Source: Streptosporangium violaceochromogenes
GTDB taxonomy: Bacteria; Actinomycetota; Actinomycetes; Streptosporangiales; Streptosporangiaceae
Direction of reading: 5' to 3'
Length of the DNA: 64,000 nucleotides
NCBI RefSeq assembly: GCF_014654615.1
Contig: NZ_BNBB01000014.1
Location: 1-64,000, forward strand
The notes under the pieces: generated by a model
The model's database searches: none
Told to the model about the DNA's origin: nothing
What the model saw: only the letters and a program-made list of their open reading frames with translations
Position numbers and translations under genes: made by a program
Shown: one piece after another, positions 51,080 through 61,221 of the stretch
How the letters are laid out: each line of letters starts with the position of its first letter
Numbering within the stretch: position 1 is the first letter of the stretch

Positions 51080-52822
51080 GTGCTGCTGCGCATGTCGTCG
51101 TTGTTTCTTCGAACGCTGAGGGACGACCCGGCAGACGCGGAAGTCCCGAGCCACAAGCTGCTCGTCCGCGCCGGTTATGTCCGCCGTGTCGCACCCGGCA
51201 TCTACTCCTGGCTGCCGCTGGGCAAGATGGTCCTGGAGAACGTCGCCCGCGTCGTGCGCGAGGAGATGAACCGCATGGGCGGCCAGGAGGTGCTCTTCCC
51301 CGCCCTGCTGCCCCGCGAGTACTACGAGGCCTCCGGCCGCTGGACGGAGTACGGCGACACGCTGTTCCGCCTGAAGGACCGCAAGGGCGCCGACTACCTC
51401 CTCGGTCCCACCCACGAGGAGCTGTTCACCGACATGGTGAAGGGGGAGTACTCCTCCTACAAGGACTATCCGGTCACGCTCTATCAGATTCAGACGAAAT
51501 ATCGTGACGAGGCCCGTCCCCGGGCCGGCATTCTGCGCGGCCGGGAGTTCGTCATGAAGGACTCCTACTCCTTCGACCTGGACGACGACGGCCTCAAACG
51601 CTCCTACGAGCGCCACCGTGAGGCGTACATCAGGATCTTCGACCGCCTGGGCATCACCTACAAGATCTGCTTCGCCACCTCGGGCGCGATGGGCGGCTCG
51701 GCCTCCGAGGAGTTCCTCGCCCCGGCCGAGACGGGCGAGGACACCTTCGTGGCCTGCCACGCCTGCGGCTACGCGGCCAACGCCGAGGCCGTCGTCACCC
51801 CCGCGCCCGCCGCGCCCACCGGAGAGCGGCCCGCGCAGCGCGTGCTCGACACCCCCGGCACCCCGACCATCGAGTCGCTCGTCACCCACCTCAACGAGCA
51901 CCACGGCCTGGCCGTCACCGCCGCCGAGACGCTCAAGAACATCGTGCTCAAGGTCACGGTCCCCGGCTCCGGCAAGACCGAGACGCTGGTCGTCGGCGTT
52001 CCCGGCGACCGTGAGGTGGACCTCAAACGGCTGGAGGCGTCCCTTGCCCCGGGCGAGCCCGCCGTCTTCGAGGCCGAGGACTTCGCCCGCCACCCCGGGC
52101 TGGTCCGCGGCTACATCGGCCCCCAGGTGCTCAAGGACCTCGGCATCCGCTACCTCGTCGACCCCCGCGTGGTCGAGGGCAGCGCCTGGGTGACCGGGGC
52201 CAACGAGCAGGGCAGGCACGCCGTCGGCGTGGTCGCCGGCCGCGACTTCACCGCCGACGGCACCATCGAGGCCGCCGAGGTCAGGGCGGGCGACGCCTGC
52301 CCGGTCTGCGGCGAGGGCCTGTCCATCGACCGCGGCATCGAGATCGGCCACATCTTCCAGCTCGGCCGCAAATACGCCGACGCCGCCCGGCTCGACGCCC
52401 TCGGCCCCGACGGCAAGCCGATCCGCATCACCATGGGCTCCTACGGCGTCGGCGTGTCCCGGGCCGTGGCCGTGCTGGTCGAGCAGAGGCACGACGAGCT
52501 GGGGCTGCTCTGGCCCCGCGAGATCGCCCCGGCGGACGTCCACGTCGTGGGCACCGGCAAGGACGGCCAGATCGAGGCCGCCGTCCGGGTCGCCGGGGAG
52601 CTCCAGGCCCGCGGCCTGCGTGTGCTGGTGGACGACCGCGCCGCGGTCTCCCCGGGCGTGAAGTTCAAGGACGCCGAGTTGCTCGGCGTACCGACGATCC
52701 TGATCGTCGGCCGGGGGCTCTCCCAGGGGGTCGCCGAGCTGCGCGACCGCGCCACCGGCGTCAAGGAGGAGATCCCCCTGGCCGAGGCCGCCGACCGTGT
52801 CGCGGCGGCCTGCCGCGTCTGA
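51080..52822 (+). CDS. proS: prolyl-tRNA synthetase (bacterial type with editing insertion)
   Basis: 580 residues; GTG start with AGGAG 6 nt upstream. Class II core: motif 1 region [20 protein letters not shown], motif 2 ([20 protein letters not shown]), motif 3 ([17 protein letters not shown]), the INS/YbaK-type editing domain between about 230 and 390 ([20 protein letters not shown]), and a C-terminal anticodon-binding domain. Charges tRNAPro and clears mischarged alanine. A TAGCCT -10-like element lies at 51040-51045. Confidence 0.97.
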   Translation: MLLRMSSLFLRTLRDDPADAEVPSHKLLVRAGYVRRVAPGIYSWLPLGKMVLENVARVVREEMNRMGGQEVLFPALLPREYYEASGRWTEYGDTLFRLKDRKGADYLLGPTHEELFTDMVKGEYSSYKDYPVTLYQIQTKYRDEARPRAGILRGREFVMKDSYSFDLDDDGLKRSYERHREAYIRIFDRLGITYKICFATSGAMGGSASEEFLAPAETGEDTFVACHACGYAANAEAVVTPAPAAPTGERPAQRVLDTPGTPTIESLVTHLNEHHGLAVTAAETLKNIVLKVTVPGSGKTETLVVGVPGDREVDLKRLEASLAPGEPAVFEAEDFARHPGLVRGYIGPQVLKDLGIRYLVDPRVVEGSAWVTGANEQGRHAVGVVAGRDFTADGTIEAAEVRAGDACPVCGEGLSIDRGIEIGHIFQLGRKYADAARLDALGPDGKPIRITMGSYGVGVSRAVAVLVEQRHDELGLLWPREIAPADVHVVGTGKDGQIEAAVRVAGELQARGLRVLVDDRAAVSPGVKFKDAELLGVPTILIVGRGLSQGVAELRDRATGVKEEIPLAEAADRVAAACRV

Positions 52823-52829
52823 CCGCCCC

Positions 52830-52857
52830 GCCCGGCCGGCGCCCTCGCCGGCCGGGC
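52830..52857. terminator. bidirectional terminator after proS
   Basis: Perfect 12-bp stem, arms 52830-52841 and 52846-52857, with a 4-nt loop; between convergent proS and the DUF4439 gene. Confidence 0.82.
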
Positions 52858-52870
52858 ACCCGCCGGGCGG

Positions 52871-53356
52871 TCACGACGCCGGAGGCGCCGGGGACGTTGA
52901 GGAGACCGGGGAGGCCGGGGACGCCGGCGGCGGGGTGACGGCCGCGGGGGAGGGCATCCCCGGAAAGGGCTCGATCTCCGGGCGCAGGCCGTAGGAACGG
53001 ACGGCGCACTCCTGCATGGCCAGCGCGGCCATCCGCCGGACGTCCGCGTCCGAGGAGGCGGTCAGCTCCAGGTAGGCGGCCGTCACCCTCCGCTCGACCA
53101 GCACGGCCAGCTCCACGGCCTGGGCGGCGGTGGAGGGGGTGATCGGAAGGCCGTAGCTCGGGCTCGGCTCGACGGGGGTCCCGCCGCGGGCGGCGATCAG
53201 GCCGCGCAGCTGGTCCCGGCGGGCGCGGTGGGCGTTGAAGGCGGCCGTCGCGGCGGCGCGCAGGGACCCCCTCGTCCTGGCGCCGATGACCCCGTAGGCG
53301 TAGACGGCGGCGTGCTCGGCCGCCAGGGCCGTCCCGAGCCCCTCGTCGGCCCTCAC
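52871..53356 (-). CDS. DUF4439 ferritin-like protein
   Basis: 161 residues; GTG start 7 bp after the stop of the upstream lipoprotein gene. Helical bundle pattern with LAAEHAAVYAYGVIGARTR, then FNAHRARRDQLRGLIAARGG and ELAVLVERRVTAAYLELTAS; Glu/His pairs are placed as in ferritin-like domains, followed by a Pro/Ala/Ser tail. Co-transcribed with the ferritin-like lipoprotein; the pair beside proS and rimP is a recurring actinobacterial arrangement. Function unknown. Confidence 0.85.
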   Translation of the reverse strand: MRADEGLGTALAAEHAAVYAYGVIGARTRGSLRAAATAAFNAHRARRDQLRGLIAARGGTPVEPSPSYGLPITPSTAAQAVELAVLVERRVTAAYLELTASSDADVRRMAALAMQECAVRSYGLRPEIEPFPGMPSPAAVTPPPASPASPVSSTSPAPPAS

Positions 53357-53363
53357 GGCGCCC

Positions 53364-53876
53364 TCACAGCGGTCTCGACAGGGCCAGGGCGTGCGCCGCC
53401 TCGCAGGCGCCGATGGAGGCGATCAGCTGGGCCAGCGAGGGGGAGACCCCGTCGAGCTGGCGGACGCGCAACGCCGCGGCCTCGCGCTCCAGCTCGCGCA
53501 GACTCCGCAGGGAGACCTTCTCCCCCCGCTCCGGCTGTCCGGACCGCGCGGGGGCGGGGCCGCCGGACGGGGCGGCCGGCCCCGGAGAGGAGGGCGGGAC
53601 GGTGGCCGAGGCGGCGGGAGGCAGCCGGCGGCGGAGCTCGGCGAGATGGGCCTCGTGTCGTTCCCTGAACGGGACGAGCCTGTCGGAGGCCGCCGAGGAG
53701 TAAAGGGCGACGGCCCGCTCCTTGGCCTCGATCAACTCCCTGATCAGCACCGTCTCGGGGTCGGGCGGTGAGGCCGCCGGGCGCTCGGGCTCCCTGGCGG
53801 CGCATCCGGCCACGGCCACGGCGGTCACCCCGAGAGCACCGCCCCGCAACAGGGCACGCCGGGAGACGGGACGCAC
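53364..53876 (-). CDS. Tat/lipoprotein ferritin-like protein
   Basis: 170 residues from GTG 53876 with GGAGG 6 nt upstream. A twin-arginine start (SRRALLRGGALGVTAVAVAG) leads to a lipobox-like VAVAGC, so a folded, Tat-exported lipoprotein is predicted. The mature part is helical (LIRELIEAKERAVALYSSAA, FRERHEAHLAELRRRL and LIASIGACEAAHALALSRP), consistent with a ferritin-like four-helix fold. First gene of a two-gene operon with DUF4439. Confidence 0.82.
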   Translation of the reverse strand: MRPVSRRALLRGGALGVTAVAVAGCAAREPERPAASPPDPETVLIRELIEAKERAVALYSSAASDRLVPFRERHEAHLAELRRRLPPAASATVPPSSPGPAAPSGGPAPARSGQPERGEKVSLRSLRELEREAAALRVRQLDGVSPSLAQLIASIGACEAAHALALSRPL

Positions 53877-53970
53877 GGACGACCTCCGGTGGCGGGTGAG
53901 ACTGCTGACGCATCTAGCATCGTACGGGCTCGGAAGGGCGATCACCCCGCTTCCCGGGGGGCGTCGCCGT

Positions 53971-53997
53971 GCCGAGCCGTGCCGAGCCGTGCCGAGT
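53971..53997. repeat. 10-bp tandem repeat upstream of rimP
   Basis: GCCGAGCCGT twice plus a partial third copy (53971-53997). Confidence 0.7.
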
Positions 53998-54024
53998 GGC
54001 GCTCTTTCCACGCCCCGGTGTGGA

Positions 54025-54030
54025 TAGGCT
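54025..54030 (+). promoter_or_regulatory. -10 box of the rimP-nusA-infB operon
   Basis: TAGGCT about 57 nt before the rimP ATG, in the non-coding interval after the divergent lipoprotein gene. Confidence 0.5.
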
Positions 54031-54086
54031 GGTGAACCGCAAGGGCGAGGTCCGCCCGGCTGAGATCGTGATAATGGGAGGTCGGC

Positions 54087-54587
54087 ATGGGCAGCGCCAC
54101 ATCCCGCGACCGCCTGATGAAGCTGCTTGAACCCGTCGTGGGAGCCGAAGGGCTCGACCTGGAGGACGTCACGGTCACGCCGGCGGGCAGGCGGCGGTTG
54201 CTGCGCGTCGTCGTCGACCGTGACGGCGGGGTCAGCCTGGACGACGTGGCCGAGGTCAGCCACGCCGTCTCCGCGGCGCTGGACGCCGGTGACGCGATGG
54301 GCGCCACCCCGTATGTGCTTGAGGTCTCCTCCCCCGGCGTCGACCGCCCGCTCACCGAACCGCGCCACTGGCGCCGCGCGGTGAGCCGGCTGGTCAGGGC
54401 CGACCTGCGGGACGGCACCTGCGTGGAGGGCCGCGTCGTGGGAAGCGACGAGGCGGGCGTGGAGCTGGACGTCTCCGGCGCGCCACGCCGTATTGAGTAT
54501 CAGGACCTGACCCGGGGCCGGGTGCAGGTGGAATTCCGCCGGTTGGACGACGCCGAAGACGACGGCGAAGACGGCGACGAAGGCTAA
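54087..54587 (+). CDS. rimP: ribosome maturation factor RimP
   Basis: 166 residues; GGGAGG before the ATG. The N-terminal alpha/beta domain (LEPVVGAEGLDLEDVTVTPA, then RVVVDRDGGVSLDDVAEVSH) and C-terminal SH3-like domain (SSPGVDRPLTEPRHWRRAVS) are both present. Needed for 30S subunit maturation. First gene of the conserved nusA operon; the acidic tail (DDAEDDGEDGDEG) is common in actinomycetes. 12 bp to nusA. Confidence 0.95.
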   Translation: MGSATSRDRLMKLLEPVVGAEGLDLEDVTVTPAGRRRLLRVVVDRDGGVSLDDVAEVSHAVSAALDAGDAMGATPYVLEVSSPGVDRPLTEPRHWRRAVSRLVRADLRDGTCVEGRVVGSDEAGVELDVSGAPRRIEYQDLTRGRVQVEFRRLDDAEDDGEDGDEG

Positions 54588-54599
54588 GGGGGGAGCTTC

Positions 54600-55607
54600 G
54601 TGGACATCGACATGAGCGTCCTGCGCAGCCTGGAGCGGGAGAAGGACATCTCCTTCGACCTGGTCGTCAAGGCGATCGAGGACGCGCTGCTGATCGCGTA
54701 CTTCCGGAGCGAGGGGGCGGCGGCCAAGGCGCGCGCCGAGCTCGACCGGCAGTCGGGGCACGTGACCATCTTCGCCGCCGAGCTCGACGCCGAGAGCGGG
54801 GAGGTGCTCAGGGAGTTCGACGACACCCCGGGCAACTTCAGCCGCATCGCCGCGACCACGGCCAAGCAGGTCATTCTGCAGCAGCTCAGGGACGCCGAGG
54901 ACGAGATCAACTTCGGTGAGTTCGCCAGCCGTGAGGGCGAGCTCGTGGCGGGTGTCATCCAGCAGGGCAAGGACCCGAGGGTCGTCCTGGTGGACCTCGG
55001 CAAGATCGAGGCGATCCTGCCGCACAACGAGCAGGTCCCCGGCGAGGAGTACACCCACGGCGAGCGCATCCGCTGCTACGTGGTCCAGGTCAAGAAGGGA
55101 CACAAGGGCCCGTCGGTGACGCTGTCGCGGACCCACCCGGGACTGGTGAAGAAGCTCTTCGCCCTGGAGGTGCCGGAGATCGCCGACGGTACGGTCGAGA
55201 TCGCCGCCATCGCCCGCGAGGCCGGCCACCGGACGAAGATCGCGGTGCGTTCGCGCCGGCCAGGAGTGAACGCCAAGGGCGCCTGCATCGGTCCCATGGG
55301 CTCGCGCGTCCGGAACGTCATGGCCGAGCTGCACGGTGAGAAGATCGACATCATCGACTGGTCGGAGGACCCGGCGGAGTTCGTGGGCAACGCGCTCTCG
55401 CCCGCCCGTGTCTCCCACGTCGAGGTGATCGACGCCGACGGCCGCGCGGCCCGTGTGATCGTTCCGGACTACCAGCTCTCGCTGGCGATCGGCAAGGAGG
55501 GGCAGAACGCCCGCCTGGCCAATCGCCTCACCGGCTGGCGTATCGACATCCGTCCCGATACACAAGCGGGGGACGCGGCCGGTTCCGCAGATGCGCCCAC
55601 ACGGTAA
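54600..55607 (+). CDS. nusA: transcription termination/antitermination factor NusA
   Basis: 335 residues, the short actinobacterial form lacking the C-terminal AR repeats. N-terminal RNAP-binding domain ([20 protein letters not shown]), S1 domain ([20 protein letters not shown]), KH1 ([20 protein letters not shown]) and KH2 ([20 protein letters not shown]). GTG start with GGGGGGAG. Its 3' end overlaps ylxR by 17 bp, so expression of the two is coupled. Confidence 0.97.
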   Translation: MDIDMSVLRSLEREKDISFDLVVKAIEDALLIAYFRSEGAAAKARAELDRQSGHVTIFAAELDAESGEVLREFDDTPGNFSRIAATTAKQVILQQLRDAEDEINFGEFASREGELVAGVIQQGKDPRVVLVDLGKIEAILPHNEQVPGEEYTHGERIRCYVVQVKKGHKGPSVTLSRTHPGLVKKLFALEVPEIADGTVEIAAIAREAGHRTKIAVRSRRPGVNAKGACIGPMGSRVRNVMAELHGEKIDIIDWSEDPAEFVGNALSPARVSHVEVIDADGRAARVIVPDYQLSLAIGKEGQNARLANRLTGWRIDIRPDTQAGDAAGSADAPTR

Positions 55608-55893
55608 GCTGGAATACGGTGGCCGGGCCGCCCCACTGAGAATGTGTGTGGGCTGCCGGGTCCGCACGGTTTCCTCCGAGCTGCTCCGCCTGGTTGTGGT
55701 CGAGGACGTCATCGTCCCTGACCTGCGACGACGGCTTCAGGGGCGTGGTGCTTCCCTGCACCCATCCCTGAGCTGTCTGGAACTCGCAGAGCGTCGTCGG
55801 GCGTTTCCGCGGGCGTTTCGCGTCGCGGGTCCGCTCGACCTCACGCGCCTGCGAGAGCACCTGGCAGGGCCTCAGGCCGAAAGGAGCGGGTGA
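55591..55893 (+). CDS. ylxR: YlxR-family (DUF448) nucleic-acid-binding protein
   Basis: 100 residues. The [20 protein letters not shown] start and [20 protein letters not shown] are the YlxR signatures, including the GRGA-x-x-H motif. Usually a small RNA/DNA-binding or RNase P-associated factor encoded between nusA and infB. The ATG overlaps the nusA end by 17 bp; an internal ATG at 55642 would begin right at the conserved core. Confidence 0.9.
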   Translation: MRPHGKLEYGGRAAPLRMCVGCRVRTVSSELLRLVVVEDVIVPDLRRRLQGRGASLHPSLSCLELAERRRAFPRAFRVAGPLDLTRLREHLAGPQAERSG

Positions 55894-56035
55894 GATGGTT
55901 ACCGATTGTCATGTAGGACGCCGAGTTGATGGGCTGGTCAGATAGCTATGAGCGCCTGATGAGCATGCGGCGATGAGTACGTCTACGTAACGACGGTCCG
56001 GCGGCACAGCCTCCCGGGCCGAGTAAGGGAGTGCA

Positions 56036-59000
56036 GTGGCGAAGGTCCGGGTATACGAGCTCGCCAAGGAGTTCGGTGTGGAGAGCAAGGTCGTGATGGC
56101 CAAGCTCCAGGAGATGGGCGAGTTCGTGCGTTCGGCGTCCTCGACTATCGAAGCACCGGTAGTCCGCAGGCTCACGGAAGCTTTGGGCGGCCCCTCCAGA
56201 GGGTCGTCCGACAGGGGCGGCAACAGGTCGCCCAGGCCGCCGCAGGCGGCACCCCGGCCGGCCGGTGGCCAGGCCGGAAGCGGCGCCTCCGGGGCGCCGA
56301 CCTCCGTCCCCAAGCCGGGGCCGGCTCCCAAGCCGGGGCCGAGGCCCGGTCCCGCCGCGCGTCCGGCGGCCCCCGCGCCGCAGGCCCCGCCGGCGGTTCC
56401 CCAGCCCCAGCAGGCGCAGTCCCGGCAACCGCAGCAGCCCTCGCCGGTTCAGCCGCCGCGGTTCGAGGCTCCCCGTCCGGCGGGCCCCGGCCCCAAGCCG
56501 GGTCCCCGCCCGGCTCCGCGTCCGGGGCCGGCGCCCCGTGCGGAGGGGCGTCCCGGCGGCGGTGGAGCGCCCTCGGGCGCGCGTCCCGGTGCCGGCGCGC
56601 CCAAGCCCGGTCCGCGTCCCGGCCCTCGCGGCCCGCGTCCGGGCAACAACCCGTTCTCGTCGAACGCCAGCGGCATGGGCCAGACCCGTCCGCCGCGTCC
56701 CGGCGGCCGTGACGGCGCCGGTGACAGGGGGCCGCGTTCCGGCCCCCGCGAGGACCGCGGTCCCCGCGAGCAGGGGCAGCGCGACGGGGCCGGTCCCCGT
56801 TCGTCCGCGCCGCGTCCGGGTCCGTCCGGGGCGGCGGGGCCGCGCCCGGGTCCGCCCGGGTCGGCCGGTCCGCGCCCGGGTGGCGCCGGAGCGGGTGGCC
56901 CGCGTCCCGGTGGTCCCCGTCCCAGCCCGATGATGATGCCCCAGGGCCGCCCCGCCGGTCCCGGCGGCGGTGCCGGTCGTTCCGGCCCCGGTGGCGGCGC
57001 GGGCCGTCCCGGCGGCGGTGGCCGTCCGGGTGGCGGCGGCGGTCGTCCCGGTGGCGGTGGCGGCGGTTTCGCCGGCCGTCCCGGTGGCGGTGGCGGCGCG
57101 GGCCGTCCCGGTACGGGAACGGCCGGTCCCGGTGGCGGTGGCGGCGGTTTCGCCGGCCGTCCCGGTGGCGGTGGTCGCGGCCGGGGTGGCGGTACGGCCG
57201 GCGCCTTCGGCCGTCCGGGCGGGCGTCCGACCCGCGGGCGCAAGTCCAAGCGTCAGCGGCGCCAGGAGTTCGACAACATGCAGGCCCCGGCGATCGGCGG
57301 CGTGCAGGTCCCCCGCGGCGGCGGCCAGACGATCCGCCTGTCGAGGGGTGCCTCTCTGGCGGACTTCGCCGACAAGATCGGCGCGAACCCGGCGTCCCTG
57401 GTGCAGATCATGCTGCACCTGGGCGAGATGGTGACCGCCACGCAGTCGGTCAACGAGGAGACGCTGCAGCTGCTCGCCGCCGAGCTCGACTACAACCTGC
57501 TGGTCGTCAGCCCGGAGGAGGAGGACCGCGAGCTTCTCGAGTCCTTCGACATCGAGTTCGGTGAGGACGAGGGCGACGAGGGCGACCTGGTCGCGCGTCC
57601 GCCGGTGGTGACCGTCATGGGTCACGTCGACCACGGCAAGACCAAGCTGCTCGACGCCATCCGGAACACCAACGAGGTGGCGCGCGAGGCCGGGGGCATC
57701 ACCCAGCACATCGGTGCCTACCAGATCTCCACCGAGCACGAGGACGAGAGCCGCAGGATCACCTTCATCGACACCCCGGGTCACGAGGCGTTCACCGCCA
57801 TGCGTGCCCGAGGCGCCAAGGTCACCGACATCGCCATCCTGGTGGTCGCGGCCGACGACGGTGTGAAGCCGCAGACCATCGAGGCGCTCAACCACGCCCA
57901 GGCGGCCGACGTGCCGATCGTGGTCGCGGTCAACAAGGTCGACAAGGAGGGCGCCGACCCCAACAAGGTCCGGGCCCAGCTCACCGAGTACGGCCTGGTC
58001 GCCGAGGAGTACGGCGGCACCACGATGTTCGTCGACATCTCCGCCAAGAACGGGATCGGCATCGACAGCCTGCTTGAGGCGATCCTGCTCACCGCGGACG
58101 CCGAGCTGGACCTTCGGGCCAACGCCACGATGGACGCCCAGGGTGTCGCCATCGAGGCCCACCTCGACAGGGGCCGGGGCCCGGTCGCGACCGTGCTGGT
58201 CCAGCGCGGCACGCTCCGGGTCGGTGACTCGATCGTCTGTGGCGAGGCCTTCGGCCGCGTCCGGGCGATGCTGGACGACAACGGCGCGTCGATCGACGAG
58301 GCCGACCCGTCGCGGCCGGTGCAGGTCCTCGGCCTGACCGCGGTGCCGGGCGCCGGTGACAACTTCATCGTCGTCACCGACGACCGGATGGCGCGCCAGA
58401 TCGCCCAGCAGCGGGCGGCGCGCAAGCGCATCGCGGACATGGCCAGGTCCGGCCGTCGCCGTACGCTCGAAGAGCTCTTCAGCGAGATGGAGAAGGGCCA
58501 GGTCGACGAGCTCAAGCTCATCATCAAGGGTGACGTCTCCGGTTCGGTCGAGGCCCTTGAGGACGCGCTGCTCAAGATCGACGTCGGTGACGAGGTGCGC
58601 CTGCGGGTGCTCCACCGTGCCGTCGGCGCGATCACCGAGTACGACGTCAACCTGGCGGTCGCGGACGACAACGCCGTCATCATCGGCTTCAACGTGCGCC
58701 CGGAGGTCCGGGCGCGCGACCTGGCCGAGCGCGAGGGCGTCGACATCCGCTACTACTCGGTCATCTACCAGGCGATCGAGGAGATCGAGGCCGCACTCAA
58801 GGGCATGCTCAAGCCCGAGTTCGAAGAGGTCCAGATGGGCACCGCCGAGGTCCGCGAGGTCTTCAAGGTGCCGAAGATCGGCAACATCGCCGGTGCGCTG
58901 GTCCGTTCGGGCACGATCGTCCGCAACAGCAAGGCGCGGCTCATCCGCGGCGGGGTCGTCATCTCCGACAACCTCACCGTCTCGTCGCTGCGCCGCTTCA

Positions 59001-59119
59001 AGGACGACGCGACCGAGGTCCGCGAGGGCTACGAGTGCGGTATCGGCGTCGGCTACAGCGACATCAAGATCGATGACGTCATCGAGACGTTCGAGATGCG
59101 GGAGAAGCCGCGCGCCTGA
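56036..59119 (+). CDS. infB: translation initiation factor IF-2
   Basis: 1027 residues; GTG start with AAGGGAG. IF2_N module at 1-50 ([20 protein letters not shown]), a very long Pro/Gly/Arg-rich linker from about 55 to 410, then a second IF2_N-like helical part. The GTPase domain has G1 [17 protein letters not shown]2 [11 protein letters not shown]3 DTPGHEAF, G4 NKVDK and G5 SAKNG, followed by domains II-IV ([20 protein letters not shown]). Places fMet-tRNA on the 30S subunit. The linker is far longer than in E. coli but usual in kind for high-GC actinomycetes. Confidence 0.97.
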   Translation: MAKVRVYELAKEFGVESKVVMAKLQEMGEFVRSASSTIEAPVVRRLTEALGGPSRGSSDRGGNRSPRPPQAAPRPAGGQAGSGASGAPTSVPKPGPAPKPGPRPGPAARPAAPAPQAPPAVPQPQQAQSRQPQQPSPVQPPRFEAPRPAGPGPKPGPRPAPRPGPAPRAEGRPGGGGAPSGARPGAGAPKPGPRPGPRGPRPGNNPFSSNASGMGQTRPPRPGGRDGAGDRGPRSGPREDRGPREQGQRDGAGPRSSAPRPGPSGAAGPRPGPPGSAGPRPGGAGAGGPRPGGPRPSPMMMPQGRPAGPGGGAGRSGPGGGAGRPGGGGRPGGGGGRPGGGGGGFAGRPGGGGGAGRPGTGTAGPGGGGGGFAGRPGGGGRGRGGGTAGAFGRPGGRPTRGRKSKRQRRQEFDNMQAPAIGGVQVPRGGGQTIRLSRGASLADFADKIGANPASLVQIMLHLGEMVTATQSVNEETLQLLAAELDYNLLVVSPEEEDRELLESFDIEFGEDEGDEGDLVARPPVVTVMGHVDHGKTKLLDAIRNTNEVAREAGGITQHIGAYQISTEHEDESRRITFIDTPGHEAFTAMRARGAKVTDIAILVVAADDGVKPQTIEALNHAQAADVPIVVAVNKVDKEGADPNKVRAQLTEYGLVAEEYGGTTMFVDISAKNGIGIDSLLEAILLTADAELDLRANATMDAQGVAIEAHLDRGRGPVATVLVQRGTLRVGDSIVCGEAFGRVRAMLDDNGASIDEADPSRPVQVLGLTAVPGAGDNFIVVTDDRMARQIAQQRAARKRIADMARSGRRRTLEELFSEMEKGQVDELKLIIKGDVSGSVEALEDALLKIDVGDEVRLRVLHRAVGAITEYDVNLAVADDNAVIIGFNVRPEVRARDLAEREGVDIRYYSVIYQAIEEIEAALKGMLKPEFEEVQMGTAEVREVFKVPKIGNIAGALVRSGTIVRNSKARLIRGGVVISDNLTVSSLRRFKDDATEVREGYECGIGVGYSDIKIDDVIETFEMREKPRA

Positions 59120-59131
59120 CGCTCCGGTACG

Positions 59132-59204
59132 GCGGGGAGCGCCCGCCGGCCGAGGAGGCCACCCGTCCAAGGGGTGGCCTCCGGGCCGGCGGGTGGCTCC
59201 CCGC
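59132..59204 (+). terminator. very long multi-segment hairpin between infB and DUF503 genes
   Basis: Three stacked stem segments pair across 59132-59204: an outer GCGGGGAGC/GCTCCCCGC, a middle CCCGCCGGC/GCCGGCGGG and an inner GGAGGCCACCC/GGGTGGCCTCC. It lies directly after the infB stop inside an otherwise co-directional operon; terminator, attenuator or processing site. Confidence 0.7.
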
Positions 59205-59243
59205 GGCGCCGGTGCCCGCAGGCCTCGCGGCGAACGACGTGAC

Positions 59244-59543
59244 ATGTACATAGGTGCCCTGACAGTGGACATCCTGCTGGGTGATGTCCGCTCACTGAAG
59301 CAGAAGCGTTCCGCGGTGCGTCCCATCGTCGCGGAGGTGCAGCGACGGTTTCCGGGTGTGGCGGTCGCCGAGACCGGCCATCTGGAGCTGCACCGCCGTG
59401 CCGAGATCGGGATCGCCGTCGTCTCGGCGACCGCCGCGAACTGCGGCGCGGTGCTGGACGACTGCGAGCGCCTGATCGCCTTCCGTCCGGAGATCGAGGT
59501 GCTGTCGGCCAGGCGCCGGCTCTACAACGAGGACGAGGACTAG
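59244..59543 (+). CDS. DUF503 (YlxP-like) protein
   Basis: 99 residues: MYIGALTVDILLGDVRSLKQ, KRSAVRPIVAEVQRRFPGVA and a C-terminal SARRRLYNEDED. DUF503/YlxP proteins are small, uncharacterised and conserved between infB and rbfA, presumably linked to ribosome biogenesis. Complete, usual length. Weak ribosome site; translation may rely on the preceding structured leader. Confidence 0.92.
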   Translation: MYIGALTVDILLGDVRSLKQKRSAVRPIVAEVQRRFPGVAVAETGHLELHRRAEIGIAVVSATAANCGAVLDDCERLIAFRPEIEVLSARRRLYNEDED

Positions 59544-59636
59544 CCACGGTACGGCCTCCTTCAGGCGAAACGACCCTTTACCTTTCGGTCGTTACCTTTG
59601 AGAGGTCGTTACTGTGAGAAGGGGGGAGCGAAGAAT

Positions 59637-60107
59637 ATGGACGCCGCACGAGCACGTAAGATCGCCGATCGGATCCGCCAGATCGTGGCGGAGATGCTGG
59701 AGCGCCGGATCAAGGATCCAAGGCTGGGCTTCGTGACCGTGACCGACGCGCGGATCACCAACGATCTGAGCGAGGCCACGGTGTTCTACACCGTGTTCGG
59801 CTCGGAGGCCGAGCGGGCCGACTCCGCCGCGGCACTGGAGAGCGCCAAGGGGCTCATCCGCTCGGAGGTGGGCCGCCAGACGGGGCTGCGCCACACGCCG
59901 ACGCTGACGTTCACCCACGACCCGCTCCCCGACAACGCCCGCCACCTGGACGGCCTGTTCGCCGAGGCCCGGGAGAGGGACGCCGAGATCGCCAGAAAGG
60001 CCGAGAACGCCAAGCACGCCGGGGACGAGGACCCCTACCGCAGGCCGGACGAGTCCCAGGAGGACGACGACGAGCCGTCACAGCGTGCGGGACACCCCGC
60101 GACGTGA
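59637..60107 (+). CDS. rbfA: ribosome-binding factor A
   Basis: 156 residues from ATG 59637 with GGGGGGAG upstream. KH-like RbfA fold: [40 protein letters not shown] and [20 protein letters not shown]. Acts in 16S 5'-end maturation of the 30S subunit. The acidic tail is typical of actinomycetes. Its stop overlaps the start of the DHH gene. Confidence 0.96.
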   Translation: MDAARARKIADRIRQIVAEMLERRIKDPRLGFVTVTDARITNDLSEATVFYTVFGSEAERADSAAALESAKGLIRSEVGRQTGLRHTPTLTFTHDPLPDNARHLDGLFAEARERDAEIARKAENAKHAGDEDPYRRPDESQEDDDEPSQRAGHPAT

Positions 60108-61105
60108 TGTCCGACCCGCACGCCGGCGGTCCGGTGCCCGGCGGTGACTGGGACCGGGCCGTCGGGCTGGTCGCGTCGGCCGGGGAGGTCGCGCTGGCCT
60201 GCCACATCTCGCCGGACGCCGACGCGCTCGGCTCGATGCTGGCCGTCGGGCTGGCGCTGCGGGCGCGGGGCGTGCGGGTCGTGGCCTCCTTCGGGGAGCG
60301 CCGCTTCCGGGTGCCCCGGCTGCTGCGCTTCCTGCCGGGCCAGGACCTGCTGGTCGAGCCCGGCGACTATCCACCGGCCCCCGAGCTGATGATCACGTTC
60401 GACGTTCCGATCGCCGACCGGCTCGGCACGCTCGTCGCCAACGCCGGCAAGGCCCGCGAGCTGATCGTGCTCGACCACCACGCCTCCAACACCGGGTTCG
60501 GCACGCTCAACCTCGTCGACCCCGGCGCGGCGGCCACCGCGGTGCTCGCCGAGGAGTTGATCGGGCGGCTCGGCCTGCCGGTCGACAAGGACATCGCGAC
60601 CTGCCTGTACGCCGGGCTGGTCACCGACACCGGCTCCTTCCGGCACGCCTCCACCACCCCGGCGGCCCACCTCATGGCCGCCCGGCTGCTGGCCGCCGGT
60701 CTGGACCCCGAGCGGATCGCCCGGGAGCTGTGGGACCGCTCCCCCTTCGGTTATCTCCGGCTGCTCGGCATGGTCCTGGAGCGAGCGCGGCTGGAGCCCG
60801 GGACGGGACCCGCGGGGCTGGTCTGGACGTTCGTCACCCGTGCCGACCGGGCGGCGTGCGGCCTGCCGTACGACGAGGTGGAGGGCATGATCGACGTCAT
60901 CCGCCGTACCGACGACGCGGACGTGGCCGTGATCCTCAAGGAGGACGACGACGGGGCCTGGCAGGTCTCCACGCGCTCCAAGGGGGCGGTGGACGTCGCG
61001 CGCGTCTGCGCCGCGCTGGGCGGCGGCGGCCACACCCGGGCCGCGGGCTTCACCTCACACCTGACCGTCGAGCAGACGATGGCGGGTCTTCGCGCGCTGC
61101 TGTGA
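60104..61105 (+). CDS. DHH/DHHA1 phosphoesterase (NrnA-like oligoribonuclease / pAp phosphatase)
   Basis: 333 residues; GTG 60104 (or ATG 60107) overlaps the rbfA stop. Phosphoesterase motifs: [38 protein letters not shown] (the DHH) and [12 protein letters not shown], followed by the DHHA1 domain with [13 protein letters not shown]. In this gene neighbourhood it is the NrnA-type enzyme that degrades short RNA oligonucleotides and 3'-phosphoadenosine 5'-phosphate. Translationally coupled to rbfA. Confidence 0.93.
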   Translation: MMSDPHAGGPVPGGDWDRAVGLVASAGEVALACHISPDADALGSMLAVGLALRARGVRVVASFGERRFRVPRLLRFLPGQDLLVEPGDYPPAPELMITFDVPIADRLGTLVANAGKARELIVLDHHASNTGFGTLNLVDPGAAATAVLAEELIGRLGLPVDKDIATCLYAGLVTDTGSFRHASTTPAAHLMAARLLAAGLDPERIARELWDRSPFGYLRLLGMVLERARLEPGTGPAGLVWTFVTRADRAACGLPYDEVEGMIDVIRRTDDADVAVILKEDDDGAWQVSTRSKGAVDVARVCAALGGGGHTRAAGFTSHLTVEQTMAGLRALL

Positions 61106-61221
61106 CCCCCTTCGCCGGGAGGCGCCGGCGGCTTCCGCTCCGCCTCTCCCGCCGACCCGCTCCCTGAAGAAAAGGGGGGCACGCCTGATACGCATCCCAC
61201 CCGTCGACAAGGACCTCGCCA

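Noticed and set aside
53971..53997. Short repeated GCCGAGCCGT units
   Set aside because: Only about 2.7 contiguous copies without spacers; not a CRISPR or iteron origin.
56900..57200. Repeated GGCGGTGGCGG-type units looking like a repeat array
   Set aside because: They encode the Gly-rich linker of IF-2; no constant repeats with unique spacers, so not CRISPR.
55946..59326. 1126-codon open frame on the minus strand opposite infB
   Set aside because: Low-complexity Asp/Arg/Gly translation, typical of the antisense frame of a GC-rich gene; infB on the plus strand has all IF-2 motifs.
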